Shown here: positions 1-8,159 of the stretch, one piece after another
How positions within the stretch are numbered: the stretch's first letter is position 1
Layout: every line of letters begins with the position of its first letter
DNA from: Anaerolineaceae bacterium
GTDB taxonomy: Bacteria; Chloroflexota; Anaerolineae; JAAYZQ01
DNA length: 40,759 bases
NCBI GenBank assembly: GCA_012514775.1
Contig: JAAYZQ010000275.1
Span: forward strand, 1-40,759
Direction of reading: 5' to 3'
Program-made: the position numbers and the translations under genes
The notes under the pieces: generated by a model
Database searches by the model: none
The model's input: the letters and a program-made list of their open reading frames with translations, nothing else
What the model was told of the DNA's origin: nothing

Positions 1-2
1 AA

Positions 3-1151
3 CACGGTACGCCAGCAGAGATCAACCAGAGAGCGCACGAAGCCCGGCATCTCCCCAACCTCATGGCCCGCCTGAAGGCCATAAACTCCCCATACCTCTC
101 CGACCTCGAGTGGCTCGTCGAACAGCGGGATCGGGGCGCCTTTATCAGCCTGGCCGACTACCGACGCCGGGTGCTGGGTAGCCGCGCCGACTCCATGACC
201 TTCAAGGACGATTTCGCGGTTACCCTGGAGATCAGCGCCCTGCAGTACTTTCCTTTCCTCTGCGCCGAAGCCAAGAAGGCCATCAGCAACCGCGAGCTGA
301 TGCCCGGGCGCTACATCCGCGTGCGCAAGATGAAGGAGCAGGAAGCGGACAATGGCGACATCCTCGCCGTAGCCGCGGCCATGCAGATCATCGGCGCTAG
401 TTATGTCGAGACCCTGGATACCAAGGGCACCGACGGCTCCAACGTCCACCTGGACGGGCCGGCGACCATCACCGGCTACTTTGGCGGCATCGGGCAGCCA
501 AACCACTACCCGCTCAAGTGGCTGGACGAGTTCCTGTACTACTATACCCACTATGGCATCCAGCAGGTGCTCAACGTCAATCCCGGCACCGTGCTCCTGG
601 CCTACCTGTTGCACAAGCTGGGTGTGGACATCGAGTTCAAGATCTCGGTCTACATGGGCAACGACAATCCCTACGCCGCCCTCTGGACGCTCCTGGGGGC
701 CAGGCTGTTTGCCCGCGAGGACGGCACGACCTCCCTCATCGGCTTTAACTGGAGCAACTCGGTGAACAACGAGACCATCGAGATCACCGCCGAGGTGCGC
801 AAGGCCCTGGGCCTGGAAGACATTGTCCGGTTCGAGCACCACATCACCGAGACGTGGAAGAGCATCGTGCGCCAGCCATACGACCGCACGGAGGAACTGG
901 TGGAGCTTGCCGACCACGTGGCCAACATCTCGGCCAAACACGAGGGCGGCATTCCCGAGGTAGACAGCGCCCGTGAGCATCCGTCTGACATCCTGGAATA
1001 CTTCCGCGACAAGTCCGAGATCGAAGAGGCGGGAGACATGGCTGCTCTGGAGCTGAATTTCCTGGACAAGCACGACGCCGTGAACCGTACAGCCCGTGCC
1101 CTGACGGAAAAGGGGTTGTCGTTCATCGCCGCGCGCAACCTGCACAGGTAA
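3..1151 (+). CDS. unknown protein, 5'-truncated by window edge
   Basis: I do not recognise this family. The frame is open to the window edge. The first ATG, at 63, has no ribosome binding site, and the 20 codons before it read like protein, so the true start is probably upstream of the window. There is no signal peptide or membrane segment, so it should be cytoplasmic. Numbered from the ATG at 63, conserved-looking motifs are TLDTKGTDGSNVHLDGP (117-133), LNVNPGTVLLAYLLHKLG (170-187) and FNWSNSVNNETIE (228-240). The alternating strand and helix pattern would suit an alpha/beta enzyme fold, but that is inference. It ends 9 bases before the first DapA-Fae gene, whose ribosome binding site overlaps this stop codon, so the two are almost certainly co-transcribed and may share a pathway. 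Confidence 0.8.
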   Translation, partial: HGTPAEINQRAHEARHLPNLMARLKAINSPYLSDLEWLVEQRDRGAFISLADYRRRVLGSRADSMTFKDDFAVTLEISALQYFPFLCAEAKKAISNRELMPGRYIRVRKMKEQEADNGDILAVAAAMQIIGASYVETLDTKGTDGSNVHLDGPATITGYFGGIGQPNHYPLKWLDEFLYYYTHYGIQQVLNVNPGTVLLAYLLHKLGVDIEFKISVYMGNDNPYAALWTLLGARLFAREDGTTSLIGFNWSNSVNNETIEITAEVRKALGLEDIVRFEHHITETWKSIVRQPYDRTEELVELADHVANISAKHEGGIPEVDSAREHPSDILEYFRDKSEIEEAGDMAALELNFLDKHDAVNRTARALTEKGLSFIAARNLHR

Positions 1152-1160
1152 AGGAGCATC

Positions 1161-2591
1161 ATGGCTGACAAACCGTTCCGCCCGGGCGGCGTGAATCCCG
1201 CCCTGGTCACGCCCTTTGCGCCAGATCAGTCGGTGGATGACGAAGCCTTCCGACGCCTCATCAGGCACGTCATCGACCACGTCGACGGACTGGTGCCATG
1301 CGGCACCACGGGCGAGTTCAATTACCTCACGCCCGAAGAGAACCGGCGGCTGGTGCGCATCGCCGTGGAAGAGGCCAAGGGCAAGCCGGTCATCGCCGGC
1401 ACCGGGGCAGCCGGTACCCGGCTGGCCCTGGATCTGGCGCGCAGCGCCCAGGAGGCAGGCGCCACTGCCTGCCTCATCGTCACTCCCTACTTCATGCATC
1501 CCTCTGACAAGGGGATCTACCAGCACTTTTACGAGATTGCCCGGGCGCTGCCCGACATGCCCATCATCCTGTACAACATCCCCCAGGTGGTGGACGCCTA
1601 TTTGCCGCGCCGCGTGGTCGAAGACCTGGCCGACGTCCCGAACATCGTCGGGCTCAAGGACTCGTCGGGCAACCTGACCTACACCATGGAAATCCTGGAA
1701 TTCGCCGGAGACCGCATCAACGTCCTCGTCGGTCACGATGAGGTTGTGTTGAACGCCCTGGCCGGCGGCGTCAGCGGCATGATCCTCGCCTCGGCCCAGG
1801 TGTACCCCGAAGTGTGGCAACAGATCGTACAGGCCATGCGCAGCGGCGACCTGGAGACAGCCCGGGCGCTGCAGCGTCGCGTGCAAAAGCTGTCGCGGAT
1901 ATTTTGCCGCTACGGCGGTGGCGTAGCCGTCAAGGCGGCCCTGAAGCTGATGGGCATCGACGCCGGCAGGCCCCGCAGCCCCCTCAAGGGCGTCGGGGGC
2001 GCCCTCATCCACGAGGACCGGGCCGAGATCCAGTTGGAGCTGGAGAAACTGGGCATGATCGAGCCCCGCGCCGCCGAGGCACGCGTGCCGGCCGGTCCCC
2101 TGACCGGGCGCTTTGAAGGGGTCGGCCTGGGCGTGGAGAGCCTGTCCGGGGCAGCCGTCCTGGCGGGAACGGGCAGCGCCGGCGAAGGAGTCGAAGCCGT
2201 GCAGATCGACCTCCTCAGCGGGGCAAAGGACGGGCCGGTGGGCGAGGCCTGGGCCTACCAGCTCACCTATCCCCGCCACGGATACGAAGCCCTGACGACC
2301 ATCCTTGAGCCCAACCTGACGGTGCGGCCCAGCACGCTCATCGTCCCGGTGAACGAGTTGAAGGACCTGCGCCAGGCCAACATGATCTATGGACCCATTC
2401 AAAACGGGGTGGCCCAGGCCATCGTGCACAAGCTGGCCCAGGGCATCATCCCCGAGGCGGCGATGCACTCCGAGGTCATGTTCGTCCAGGCGGCCGTGCC
2501 TCCCGGCGCGCTGGATCGCCGCGCGGTGCACCACAACGCCTACGAGGCCACCTGCCTGGCCATCGACGGCGCCTTCGCGGAGGGCAAATAG
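1161..2591 (+). CDS. DapA-family aldolase fused to Fae-like domain, copy 1
   Basis: A 476-residue two-domain protein. Residues 1-300 are a DapA/N-acetylneuraminate-lyase-family class I aldolase barrel with GTTGE (48-52), Tyr138 in YNIP and the Schiff-base Lys166 in GLKDSSG. The Arg that follows YNxPS in true dihydrodipicolinate synthase is missing (YNIPQVVD), so the aldehyde substrate probably differs. Residues about 317-476 match the formaldehyde-activating enzyme, which condenses formaldehyde with tetrahydromethanopterin: EPNLTVRPSTL (383-393), DLRQANMIYGPIQNGVA (402-418), GIIP (428-431) and NAYEAT (459-464). The position of the Fae catalytic His (AHIDL) is Gln348 (VQIDL), so this copy may not be an active Fae. 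A good ribosome site (AAAGGAG) precedes the ATG. The next gene starts one base after the stop. The domain calls are firm, but the substrate is unknown. Confidence 0.9.
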   Translation: MADKPFRPGGVNPALVTPFAPDQSVDDEAFRRLIRHVIDHVDGLVPCGTTGEFNYLTPEENRRLVRIAVEEAKGKPVIAGTGAAGTRLALDLARSAQEAGATACLIVTPYFMHPSDKGIYQHFYEIARALPDMPIILYNIPQVVDAYLPRRVVEDLADVPNIVGLKDSSGNLTYTMEILEFAGDRINVLVGHDEVVLNALAGGVSGMILASAQVYPEVWQQIVQAMRSGDLETARALQRRVQKLSRIFCRYGGGVAVKAALKLMGIDAGRPRSPLKGVGGALIHEDRAEIQLELEKLGMIEPRAAEARVPAGPLTGRFEGVGLGVESLSGAAVLAGTGSAGEGVEAVQIDLLSGAKDGPVGEAWAYQLTYPRHGYEALTTILEPNLTVRPSTLIVPVNELKDLRQANMIYGPIQNGVAQAIVHKLAQGIIPEAAMHSEVMFVQAAVPPGALDRRAVHHNAYEATCLAIDGAFAEGK

Positions 2592-2592
2592 A

Positions 2593-4059
2593 ATGGCCAG
2601 CAAAAAGACCGATTGGTTTCGCGGGATCTTTCCCGCCCTGGTAACCCCCTTCACGGCAGACGACGAGCTGGACGAAGAGACCTACCGCCAGCTCATTCGC
2701 TTCGTGCTGCCCCACGTCGACGGTGTAGTGCCCTGCGGCACCACCGGCGAGTTTAGCTCCTTGACGTTCGAGGAAAAGCAGCGGGTCATCGAGATCTGCA
2801 TCGACGAGGTGGCCGGCCGCGTCCCGGTGTTGGCCGGCACCGGCTGCCAGAGCACCATCGAAACAGTGGAGCTTACTGGCTGGGCAAAGGAGGCGGGGGC
2901 CACCGGCGCCCTGGTGGTAGCGCCCTACTTCCTGAAGCCCACCTTTAACGAGGTTTACGACCATTACAAGGAGGTCGACAAAGTAGGCCTGCCCCTGGTG
3001 TTGTACAACATCCCGCAGACCGCCGGCACGCACTTTCGCTGGTGGACAGCCGAGGGCATGGGCCTGGCTTTTGACAACGTCGTCGGCATGAAGGACTCTT
3101 CCGGCGACGTGCCGTTCTTTATGGCCGCCCTCGAGAAGTTGCGGGGCACCATTGGCCTGTTCGTCGGTCACGACGAGGTCGTCGGCGCGGCCCTCCTGGC
3201 CGGCGCCGACGGCGCCATCCTGGCCTCCGCCAACCTGGTGCCCGACGTCTGGCAAGAGATCTACCAGGCCGCCCTGCAAGGCGACCTGGAGTTTGTGCGG
3301 CAGCGGCAAAAGGACCTCCAGATCCTGACGCGCCTTGTGGTCCGCAAGGGCGGCCCCCAGGCGGTAAAGGAGGGGCTGCGGATGCTCGGCCTGCCGGCCA
3401 TGAGCAACGCGCGCCTGCCCCTCATCCAGGGCGGCGAGTTCGAGCGCGAGGACTATGAGGACCTGCGCACCCAACTCGAAAACCTGGGCAAAATCCCACT
3501 GCAGACGGTGACCCTGGACGGCAAGGAGGTTCTCTACGCCCTGCCGGCCGACGTGCACCCGCCCCGCGATGACCTCACGATGTGCGTGGGCGAGGGATTT
3601 GCCGGCCCGCCCTTTTCCGAGATAGCGCACGTGGACCTTCTCATCGGCCGCATCGACGGGCCCGTGGGCCGGGCCCTGGAGCGTGCCCGAAACGAGCCAC
3701 GCCCGGGCCACAAAGTCGCCGTGGTGTGCGATCGGCCCCTCACCTTGATGGTGCCGACGGTCACCGTGCGCGGCAACAAGGCCCGACAACTCGTCTACGA
3801 AGAGGCGGCAAACGGCGTGCGGCTGGCCATCGAGCACGCCATCGACCATCACAACCTGCCTGCCGCGATCCTGGGCGACATTTGCATGATCGCCAACGTA
3901 TTCGTTCACCCGGCGGCGAGCATTCGCCAGCGGGTCAAGATCAACAACTATAAGGCCATGCGCGGTGCGATTCGCAAAGCGCTGGAAGAACGCCCGGTGC
4001 TGTCCGAGCTGGTGGCCGAGGGCCAGTCTGCCCGCCACCCGTTCCGCTACGCGCCCTAG
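2593..4059 (+). CDS. DapA-family aldolase fused to Fae-like domain, copy 2
   Basis: A 488-residue paralogue of the preceding gene with the same order of domains. The aldolase half (1-300) has GTTGE (49-53), Tyr138 in YNIP and Schiff-base Lys167 in GMKDSSG. It also lacks the DHDPS substrate Arg (YNIPQTAG). The Fae half (about 328-488) begins VGEGFAGPPFSEIAHVDLLI (332-351) and keeps the catalytic-type His346. It ends with an Fae-like NNYKAM (451-456) and RHPF (481-484). The middle PNL...KP...RQA...GP segment, well kept in copy 1, has diverged here. I chose the ATG at 2593 because it follows GGAGGG and lies one base after the upstream stop. An upstream in-frame ATG lies deep inside copy 1. The two copies are complementary in what they conserve, which suggests a mixed oligomer. 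Coupling of a pyruvate aldolase to formaldehyde capture is inference. Confidence 0.9.
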   Translation: MASKKTDWFRGIFPALVTPFTADDELDEETYRQLIRFVLPHVDGVVPCGTTGEFSSLTFEEKQRVIEICIDEVAGRVPVLAGTGCQSTIETVELTGWAKEAGATGALVVAPYFLKPTFNEVYDHYKEVDKVGLPLVLYNIPQTAGTHFRWWTAEGMGLAFDNVVGMKDSSGDVPFFMAALEKLRGTIGLFVGHDEVVGAALLAGADGAILASANLVPDVWQEIYQAALQGDLEFVRQRQKDLQILTRLVVRKGGPQAVKEGLRMLGLPAMSNARLPLIQGGEFEREDYEDLRTQLENLGKIPLQTVTLDGKEVLYALPADVHPPRDDLTMCVGEGFAGPPFSEIAHVDLLIGRIDGPVGRALERARNEPRPGHKVAVVCDRPLTLMVPTVTVRGNKARQLVYEEAANGVRLAIEHAIDHHNLPAAILGDICMIANVFVHPAASIRQRVKINNYKAMRGAIRKALEERPVLSELVAEGQSARHPFRYAP

Positions 4060-4078
4060 GTCGCGCCGGGCTCACGGG

Positions 4079-4108
4079 CCGGCGGCCTGCCTTGTGGCAG
4101 GCCGCCGG
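4079..4108. repeat. perfect 13-bp inverted repeat
   Basis: CCGGCGGCCTGCC, a TTGT loop, then GGCAGGCCGCCGG. It sits 20 bases after the second DapA-Fae gene and 25 bases before the Nudix start. No T-run follows, so it is a hairpin that could attenuate transcription or stabilise the upstream mRNA 3' end, not a classical intrinsic terminator. Confidence 0.75.
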
Positions 4109-4133
4109 TTCAGGGAACCACGGGGTTCAGAAC

Positions 4134-4715
4134 ATGAAAGATCGACTACCAACTCGAAATTACACTGCCGCCGGTGGTGTCGTCGTCGATGCCAACGGCC
4201 AATACGTCATCGTCCTGGTGCGTCCCGATCGTGCCGGGCCGGATGGTGGGCCCGAAGTCAGGCTGCCCAAAGGCCACGTCGACCCCAGCGAGGGCCGGCA
4301 CCAGGCCGCCATGCGCGAAATCCGTGAAGAGACGGGCTTGCAGCGCCTGCAGCTCATGGCTCCCCTTGGGCAACAGACGGTCGAGTTCAGCTGGAAGGGC
4401 TACCACTATATCCGCGAGGAGTATTATTTTCTGATGTCCGCGCCGGCGGGCAGCGAACCCCATGATCCAGAGGAGCAGTTCGAGCCCAGGTGGATGCCCT
4501 GGGAAGAAGCAATGCGACAGATCACCTTCGAGGCCGAGCGAGAATGGCTGCGGCGGGCGCGGGCCGCGTGGCAGCACGTCCGCGGCTATGCTCCACCGCC
4601 CATCGAAGAAGAGGATGAGAGTCAGCCCATGGACAACGTGGGGTCAACCCCGAGCGCTCCCAGCGGCGCAGGGCCCGACGAGGAGCCGCCTATCGACGTC
4701 GAGCCTGAAGAATAG
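4134..4715 (+). CDS. Nudix hydrolase
   Basis: A 193-residue cytoplasmic Nudix-fold pyrophosphatase. The complete Nudix box G-x5-E-x7-REIREETGL begins at the glycine of PKGHVDPSEG near residue 47. It supplies the Glu residues that bind the metal for nucleoside-diphosphate-X hydrolysis. The lead-in TAAGGVVV and RLPKGH are typical of the broad diadenosine-polyphosphate/MutT-like branch, and the substrate cannot be told from sequence. The last ~40 residues are an acidic Pro/Glu/Asp tail, low in complexity and probably disordered. I placed the start at the ATG at 4134, because an earlier in-frame ATG at 4092 falls in the loop of an inverted repeat and would add 14 non-family residues. The gene is flanked by inverted repeats on both sides, so it is probably a separate transcription unit. 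Confidence 0.9.
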   Translation: MKDRLPTRNYTAAGGVVVDANGQYVIVLVRPDRAGPDGGPEVRLPKGHVDPSEGRHQAAMREIREETGLQRLQLMAPLGQQTVEFSWKGYHYIREEYYFLMSAPAGSEPHDPEEQFEPRWMPWEEAMRQITFEAEREWLRRARAAWQHVRGYAPPPIEEEDESQPMDNVGSTPSAPSGAGPDEEPPIDVEPEE

Positions 4716-4717
4716 CG

Positions 4718-4735
4718 GCTGGCCCGCGGGCCAGC
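4718..4735. repeat. 18-bp perfect palindrome after Nudix gene
   Basis: GCTGGCCCGCGGGCCAGC starts two bases after the Nudix stop and lies between converging genes. It can fold as a GC-rich hairpin for either strand but lacks a T-run. A mRNA end or weak bidirectional terminator is the likely role. Confidence 0.65.
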
Positions 4736-4772
4736 TCGCCGCCCCTGGGCGCGAGTCACCGCGCGTGTGGCG

Positions 4773-5000
4773 TCACAGCACGTCGCCGATGAGAACTCCC
4801 AGCAGCCCGACGATGATGCCCAGGTGCAACAACAGGTTACCGTCGGTCAGAAGAAAAAAGACCACCCCCCCGGGCCCTTCGCCAGGAACCAGGAAAAAGA
4901 TCACCAGCCGCACCAGAAAGTTCAGAAACACCAGCCCTGCGCCGAGGAGCACCGGCAGTCCGCGCACCCTCTCCAGCCGATCGAGGAAATGACTCATCAT
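4773..5000 (-). CDS. small two-helix membrane protein
   Basis: A 75-residue hydrophobic protein that I cannot place in a family. After a short charged start (MMSHFLDRLERVR) there are two likely membrane helices, about residues 15-38 (a Leu/Val/Phe-rich run ending FFLV) and about 48-74 (GVVFFLLTDG through GLLGVLIGDV), joined by a short Gly/Pro loop. It is read in the same direction as the TPR gene, starts 19 bases after that gene's stop and has a GGGAGGG ribosome site. I therefore take it as the last gene of that operon. It could be a membrane partner of the TPR protein, but this rests on position only. Confidence 0.55.
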   Translation of the reverse strand: MMSHFLDRLERVRGLPVLLGAGLVFLNFLVRLVIFFLVPGEGPGGVVFFLLTDGNLLLHLGIIVGLLGVLIGDVL

Positions 5001-5019
5001 CGTCGTCCACCCTCCCGCC

Positions 5020-6708
5020 CTAGTCGGCCATCACGCCCGTCGAAGCCTGGACCTGGCTACTGAGGGACGGATCCAGCTCTACTGCCTTGTTGAGATCGCG
5101 GCTGGCGCGGTCGTACTCGCCCAGGCTGCCGTAGGCCAGGCCGCGGTTGTAGTAGGCAATGGCCAGGTTCGGGTCCAGGGCGACGGCGCGATCCAGGTCG
5201 TGGATGGCCTCGGCATACTCCCCGATCTTTTCCCGGGCCGAGCCCCGGCAGGCAAGCGCCCGAGCGTGTCCGGGGTCGAGATCCAGGGCATGCTCGTAAT
5301 CCTCGATGGCGTGCCGGTACTCGCGCATGGCGGCCCGTGCCTGGCCGCGGGCATAGTATACCGCCGGGTTCTTGGGCTGGAGCTCGATGGCCCGGTCAAA
5401 ATCCGCGATGGCCTTGGCATGCTCTCCCATCTGAACGTAGACGTCACCTCGCGCCAGGTACGCCGGGCCGAAGGAAGGCTCAAGCTCGATGACCCGCTCC
5501 AGGTCCACCAGGGCTTCTTCGTCCATCTGGAGCCGTGCGCGGACCCGCGCGCGTTCGTAAAAGGCCCGGTAGGACGTGGGTGCATGGCTGCACCCCTGGT
5601 CCAGGTCGTTGAGGCCCCACTGCGAATCGCCGAGGGCAGCGCGGGCCACGCCCCGGGCGGTAAACGCCGCTGCATTCCGCGGCTGCAGCTCCAGGACCCG
5701 GTTCTGGTCCTGGAAGGCCTTGTCGTGCTCTCCCATCTCGGCATAGAGAAGCCCCCGGCGATAGTAGGCCTCCGCCAGGCTCCCATCCATGCGGATGGCT
5801 TTCCCATAGTCCTCCTGGGCGCGCTTGGCCTCGCCCAGTTGCTCGCGGACGATCCCGCGATAAAGGTACGCCCACGCGTTCTCGCCCGACTTGAGGGCGC
5901 GGTCCAGGTCCTGCAGTGCCGACTGGGGGCGGCCCAGCTCCTGGTTCACCACCGCCCGGTTGATGAGAGCCGCGGCGTCGACCGGGGCCAACTCGGCGGC
6001 CTTGTTGTAATGCCGCAGGGCACGCTCGTACTGGCCCAGGCGATAGCAGGCCGATCCCAGCCGCAGGAGCTCGTCGGTCCGCTGCTGCGCCTGGAGGGCG
6101 CTCTGCGGCTTGCGTCCCGAAACAGAGCTGATGGTGTCGATGCGCTCGAGCTGGGAGATGATCTGCCGCCACTCGCTGCGGAGGTCTGCCGGCAGATCCG
6201 TGGCATCGGGTAGCACCTCTCGGCTGCGCAGAACGCCCGAGCTGGGGTCCGTACCCGCCGGCAGCTCCCGCGGCAGGCCGGAAGCTCGCTGCAGGCCCTC
6301 AAAGCGGGTCCACAGGCGGGCCTTTTCTTCGGAGATGAGATCTTCGCGAAGCTCCAGCTCGCCCCGCAGCGCGCGCCGCTCCTCCTTCAGCAGGGCCACT
6401 TCCTGGTTCAGCACCTCCAGCTCGCGGCTGTGCATTCGCTCCAGCCGGGTCCAATGCCGGTCAAAGGCGTTGCTGCGGCGTCCCAGGTTGAGCGCCCATA
6501 CCAACTCGATGATGGCCACCAACAGCAGCGTGGCTACCGGGCCCCAGCGGGCAATGTTAAGATCGATGACCAGGTACCGGAACCAGGCAGTGATGAGGTT
6601 CGGATGGGGCAGCCACAGACGCACCCATGGCCAGAAAACCACGGCCAGGATGACCACCAGGGCAACGGCAACGCCCACGATCAGCAAGGTATAGCGTCGT
6701 TTGTCCAT
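5020..6708 (-). CDS. membrane-anchored TPR protein (ten repeats)
   Basis: A 562-residue protein. Two N-terminal membrane helices (about 6-32 and 56-75) are followed by a charged coiled coil (about 84-140, rich in E, R and L). A linker leads to ten consecutive 34-residue tetratricopeptide repeats from about residue 213 to 550. Each repeat shows the A-x-x-x-G...Y...A-x-x-x-[YF]-x-x-A-[IL] pattern and mostly ends ELxP. TPR arrays bind partner proteins and have no catalytic role by themselves, so this is probably a scaffold at the inner face of the membrane. The start at 6708 (MDKRRYTLL) has GGAGG 11 bases upstream. A longer in-frame reading to 6873 would run into hflX and adds Arg-rich, non-conserved sequence. 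It lies downstream of hflX in the same direction. No substrate or partner can be named. Confidence 0.85.
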   Translation of the reverse strand: MDKRRYTLLIVGVAVALVVILAVVFWPWVRLWLPHPNLITAWFRYLVIDLNIARWGPVATLLLVAIIELVWALNLGRRSNAFDRHWTRLERMHSRELEVLNQEVALLKEERRALRGELELREDLISEEKARLWTRFEGLQRASGLPRELPAGTDPSSGVLRSREVLPDATDLPADLRSEWRQIISQLERIDTISSVSGRKPQSALQAQQRTDELLRLGSACYRLGQYERALRHYNKAAELAPVDAAALINRAVVNQELGRPQSALQDLDRALKSGENAWAYLYRGIVREQLGEAKRAQEDYGKAIRMDGSLAEAYYRRGLLYAEMGEHDKAFQDQNRVLELQPRNAAAFTARGVARAALGDSQWGLNDLDQGCSHAPTSYRAFYERARVRARLQMDEEALVDLERVIELEPSFGPAYLARGDVYVQMGEHAKAIADFDRAIELQPKNPAVYYARGQARAAMREYRHAIEDYEHALDLDPGHARALACRGSAREKIGEYAEAIHDLDRAVALDPNLAIAYYNRGLAYGSLGEYDRASRDLNKAVELDPSLSSQVQASTGVMAD

Positions 6709-6839
6709 GATGTCACTTGCCTCCACGCCTTGCCGCCTGCCGCGGAGCGGTTGTCGGGCGGGCTGCCGCTTGCTTTGCGCAGCGCGCGCGACCAACCCAC
6801 TCTCTATGGCAGACTCCTTTCTCCATTCGCCAGTCTCTG

Positions 6840-8138
6840 TCAGATCAGGTACGACCGGACCTCTTCCAGCCAACGCCGGGGCAAATAGCCCTCGATGTTG
6901 GTGCCCTCTTCCCCGTGGGACATCTTGACCACGGTCCCCTGTTGGTGAAACAGCGCCGCCAGGTCGCCGCGATCGTAGGGCAGCCGGAGGGACACATACA
7001 CCAGGTTCTCCTTGAGAATGTCCTCGACCTCTTGCAGGAGCTGCTCCAACCCCTGGCCCCGGGTCGCCGAGATGGCAACGCTTCCGGGATACTCCTCCAG
7101 CCAGTCGTCGAGAACCTCCCTGTCCTCCAGGCGGTCGATCTTGTTCAGGGCATACAGCATGGGCCGGTCGATAACCTCCAGGTCGGCCAGGGTATCCATC
7201 ACCGCCTCACTCTGCTCCGAGACCTGGGGGTGCGTGATGTCCACGACGTGCAGGAGCAGGTCAGCCTCGTTGATCTCTTCCAGCGTGGCCCGAAAGGCCG
7301 CCACGAGCTGCGTCGGCAGCTTCTGGATAAAGCCCACGGTGTCGGAAAAGAGCGCCTCGCGCCCGCTGGGCAACAGCACGCGCCGCGTGGTTGGATCCAG
7401 CGTCGCAAAGAGCTTGTCCTCAACCAGCACCCCTGCCCCCGACAAAGCGTTGAGCAGCGTCGACTTGCCGGCGTTCGTGTAGCCGACGATGGCGATCACG
7501 GGAATGGCCGTCCTCTGGCGCTGCCGCCGGTGCAATGCCCGGTGGCGCCGCACCTGTTCCAGCTCGCCCTTGATCTGGGCTATCCTCCGGTTGATCTCGC
7601 GACGGTCCGACTCTAACTGCGTCTCGCCCGGGCCGCGGAGCCCGACGCCCCCGCTGCCACCCCGGGCCGCACCTCCGCCTGCCTGGCGTGCCAGGTGCGT
7701 CCAGGCACGCGTCAGGCGCGGGAGCCGGTATTGGTACTGGGCCAGCTCCACCTGGAGCTGGCCCTCCCGCGTGCGGGCATGCTGGGCAAAGATATCCAGG
7801 ATCAGGCTGGTGCGATCCAGCACCTTGAAGTCCTCACCCATGAGCTCTTCCAGGTTGCGCAATTGGCGAGGCGACAGCTCCTCGTCCATGATCAGCACGT
7901 CACATGCCAGGTCGCGCCGCAACTCGACCAACTCTTCGGCCTTGCCCGAGCCCACAAGCGTGGCCGAATGATACTGATCCAGGCGCTGCCAGGTCTGGCC
8001 GGCCACCTCCAGCCCGGCTGTGCGGGCCAATTGGGCCAGCTCCTGGAGCGAGTCCTGGACGTCCCAGCCACCTTGCTGGCTCTTCAGCTGAACGCCGACC
8101 AACAGTGCCCGCTCGGCGGGCGCCTCGGTTTCAATCAA
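6840..8138 (-). CDS. hflX: ribosome-associated GTPase HflX
   Basis: A 432-residue HflX. In this family the protein binds the 50S subunit and, in GTP form, can split stalled or heat-stressed ribosomes. The N-terminal HflX domain contains LVGSGKAEEL (61-70). The glycine-rich linker GVGLRGPGETQLESDRR (164-180) is diagnostic. The G domain has the P-loop GYTNAGKST (219-227), the switch DTVGF and NKID for guanine specificity. The size is normal for bacteria. The start MIETEAPAERALLVGV fits the family, where the first beta strand begins ALLVG. It lies 21 bases after the aminotransferase stop, so it is co-transcribed with it. The neighbouring metabolic and signalling genes give no further clue to regulation. 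Confidence 0.95.
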   Translation of the reverse strand: MIETEAPAERALLVGVQLKSQQGGWDVQDSLQELAQLARTAGLEVAGQTWQRLDQYHSATLVGSGKAEELVELRRDLACDVLIMDEELSPRQLRNLEELMGEDFKVLDRTSLILDIFAQHARTREGQLQVELAQYQYRLPRLTRAWTHLARQAGGGAARGGSGGVGLRGPGETQLESDRREINRRIAQIKGELEQVRRHRALHRRQRQRTAIPVIAIVGYTNAGKSTLLNALSGAGVLVEDKLFATLDPTTRRVLLPSGREALFSDTVGFIQKLPTQLVAAFRATLEEINEADLLLHVVDITHPQVSEQSEAVMDTLADLEVIDRPMLYALNKIDRLEDREVLDDWLEEYPGSVAISATRGQGLEQLLQEVEDILKENLVYVSLRLPYDRGDLAALFHQQGTVVKMSHGEEGTNIEGYLPRRWLEEVRSYLI

Positions 8139-8159
8139 AGGTTTCCGACTTTCCTTTCC

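Noticed and set aside
2476..4038. A 520-codon open frame on the minus strand
   Set aside because: Antisense to the second DapA-Fae gene, no domain, no ribosome site; composition is that of a shadow frame.
1161..4059. Calling both proteins dihydrodipicolinate synthase (dapA)
   Set aside because: Both lack the substrate Arg after YNxP, are about 180 residues too long, and carry an Fae-like domain.
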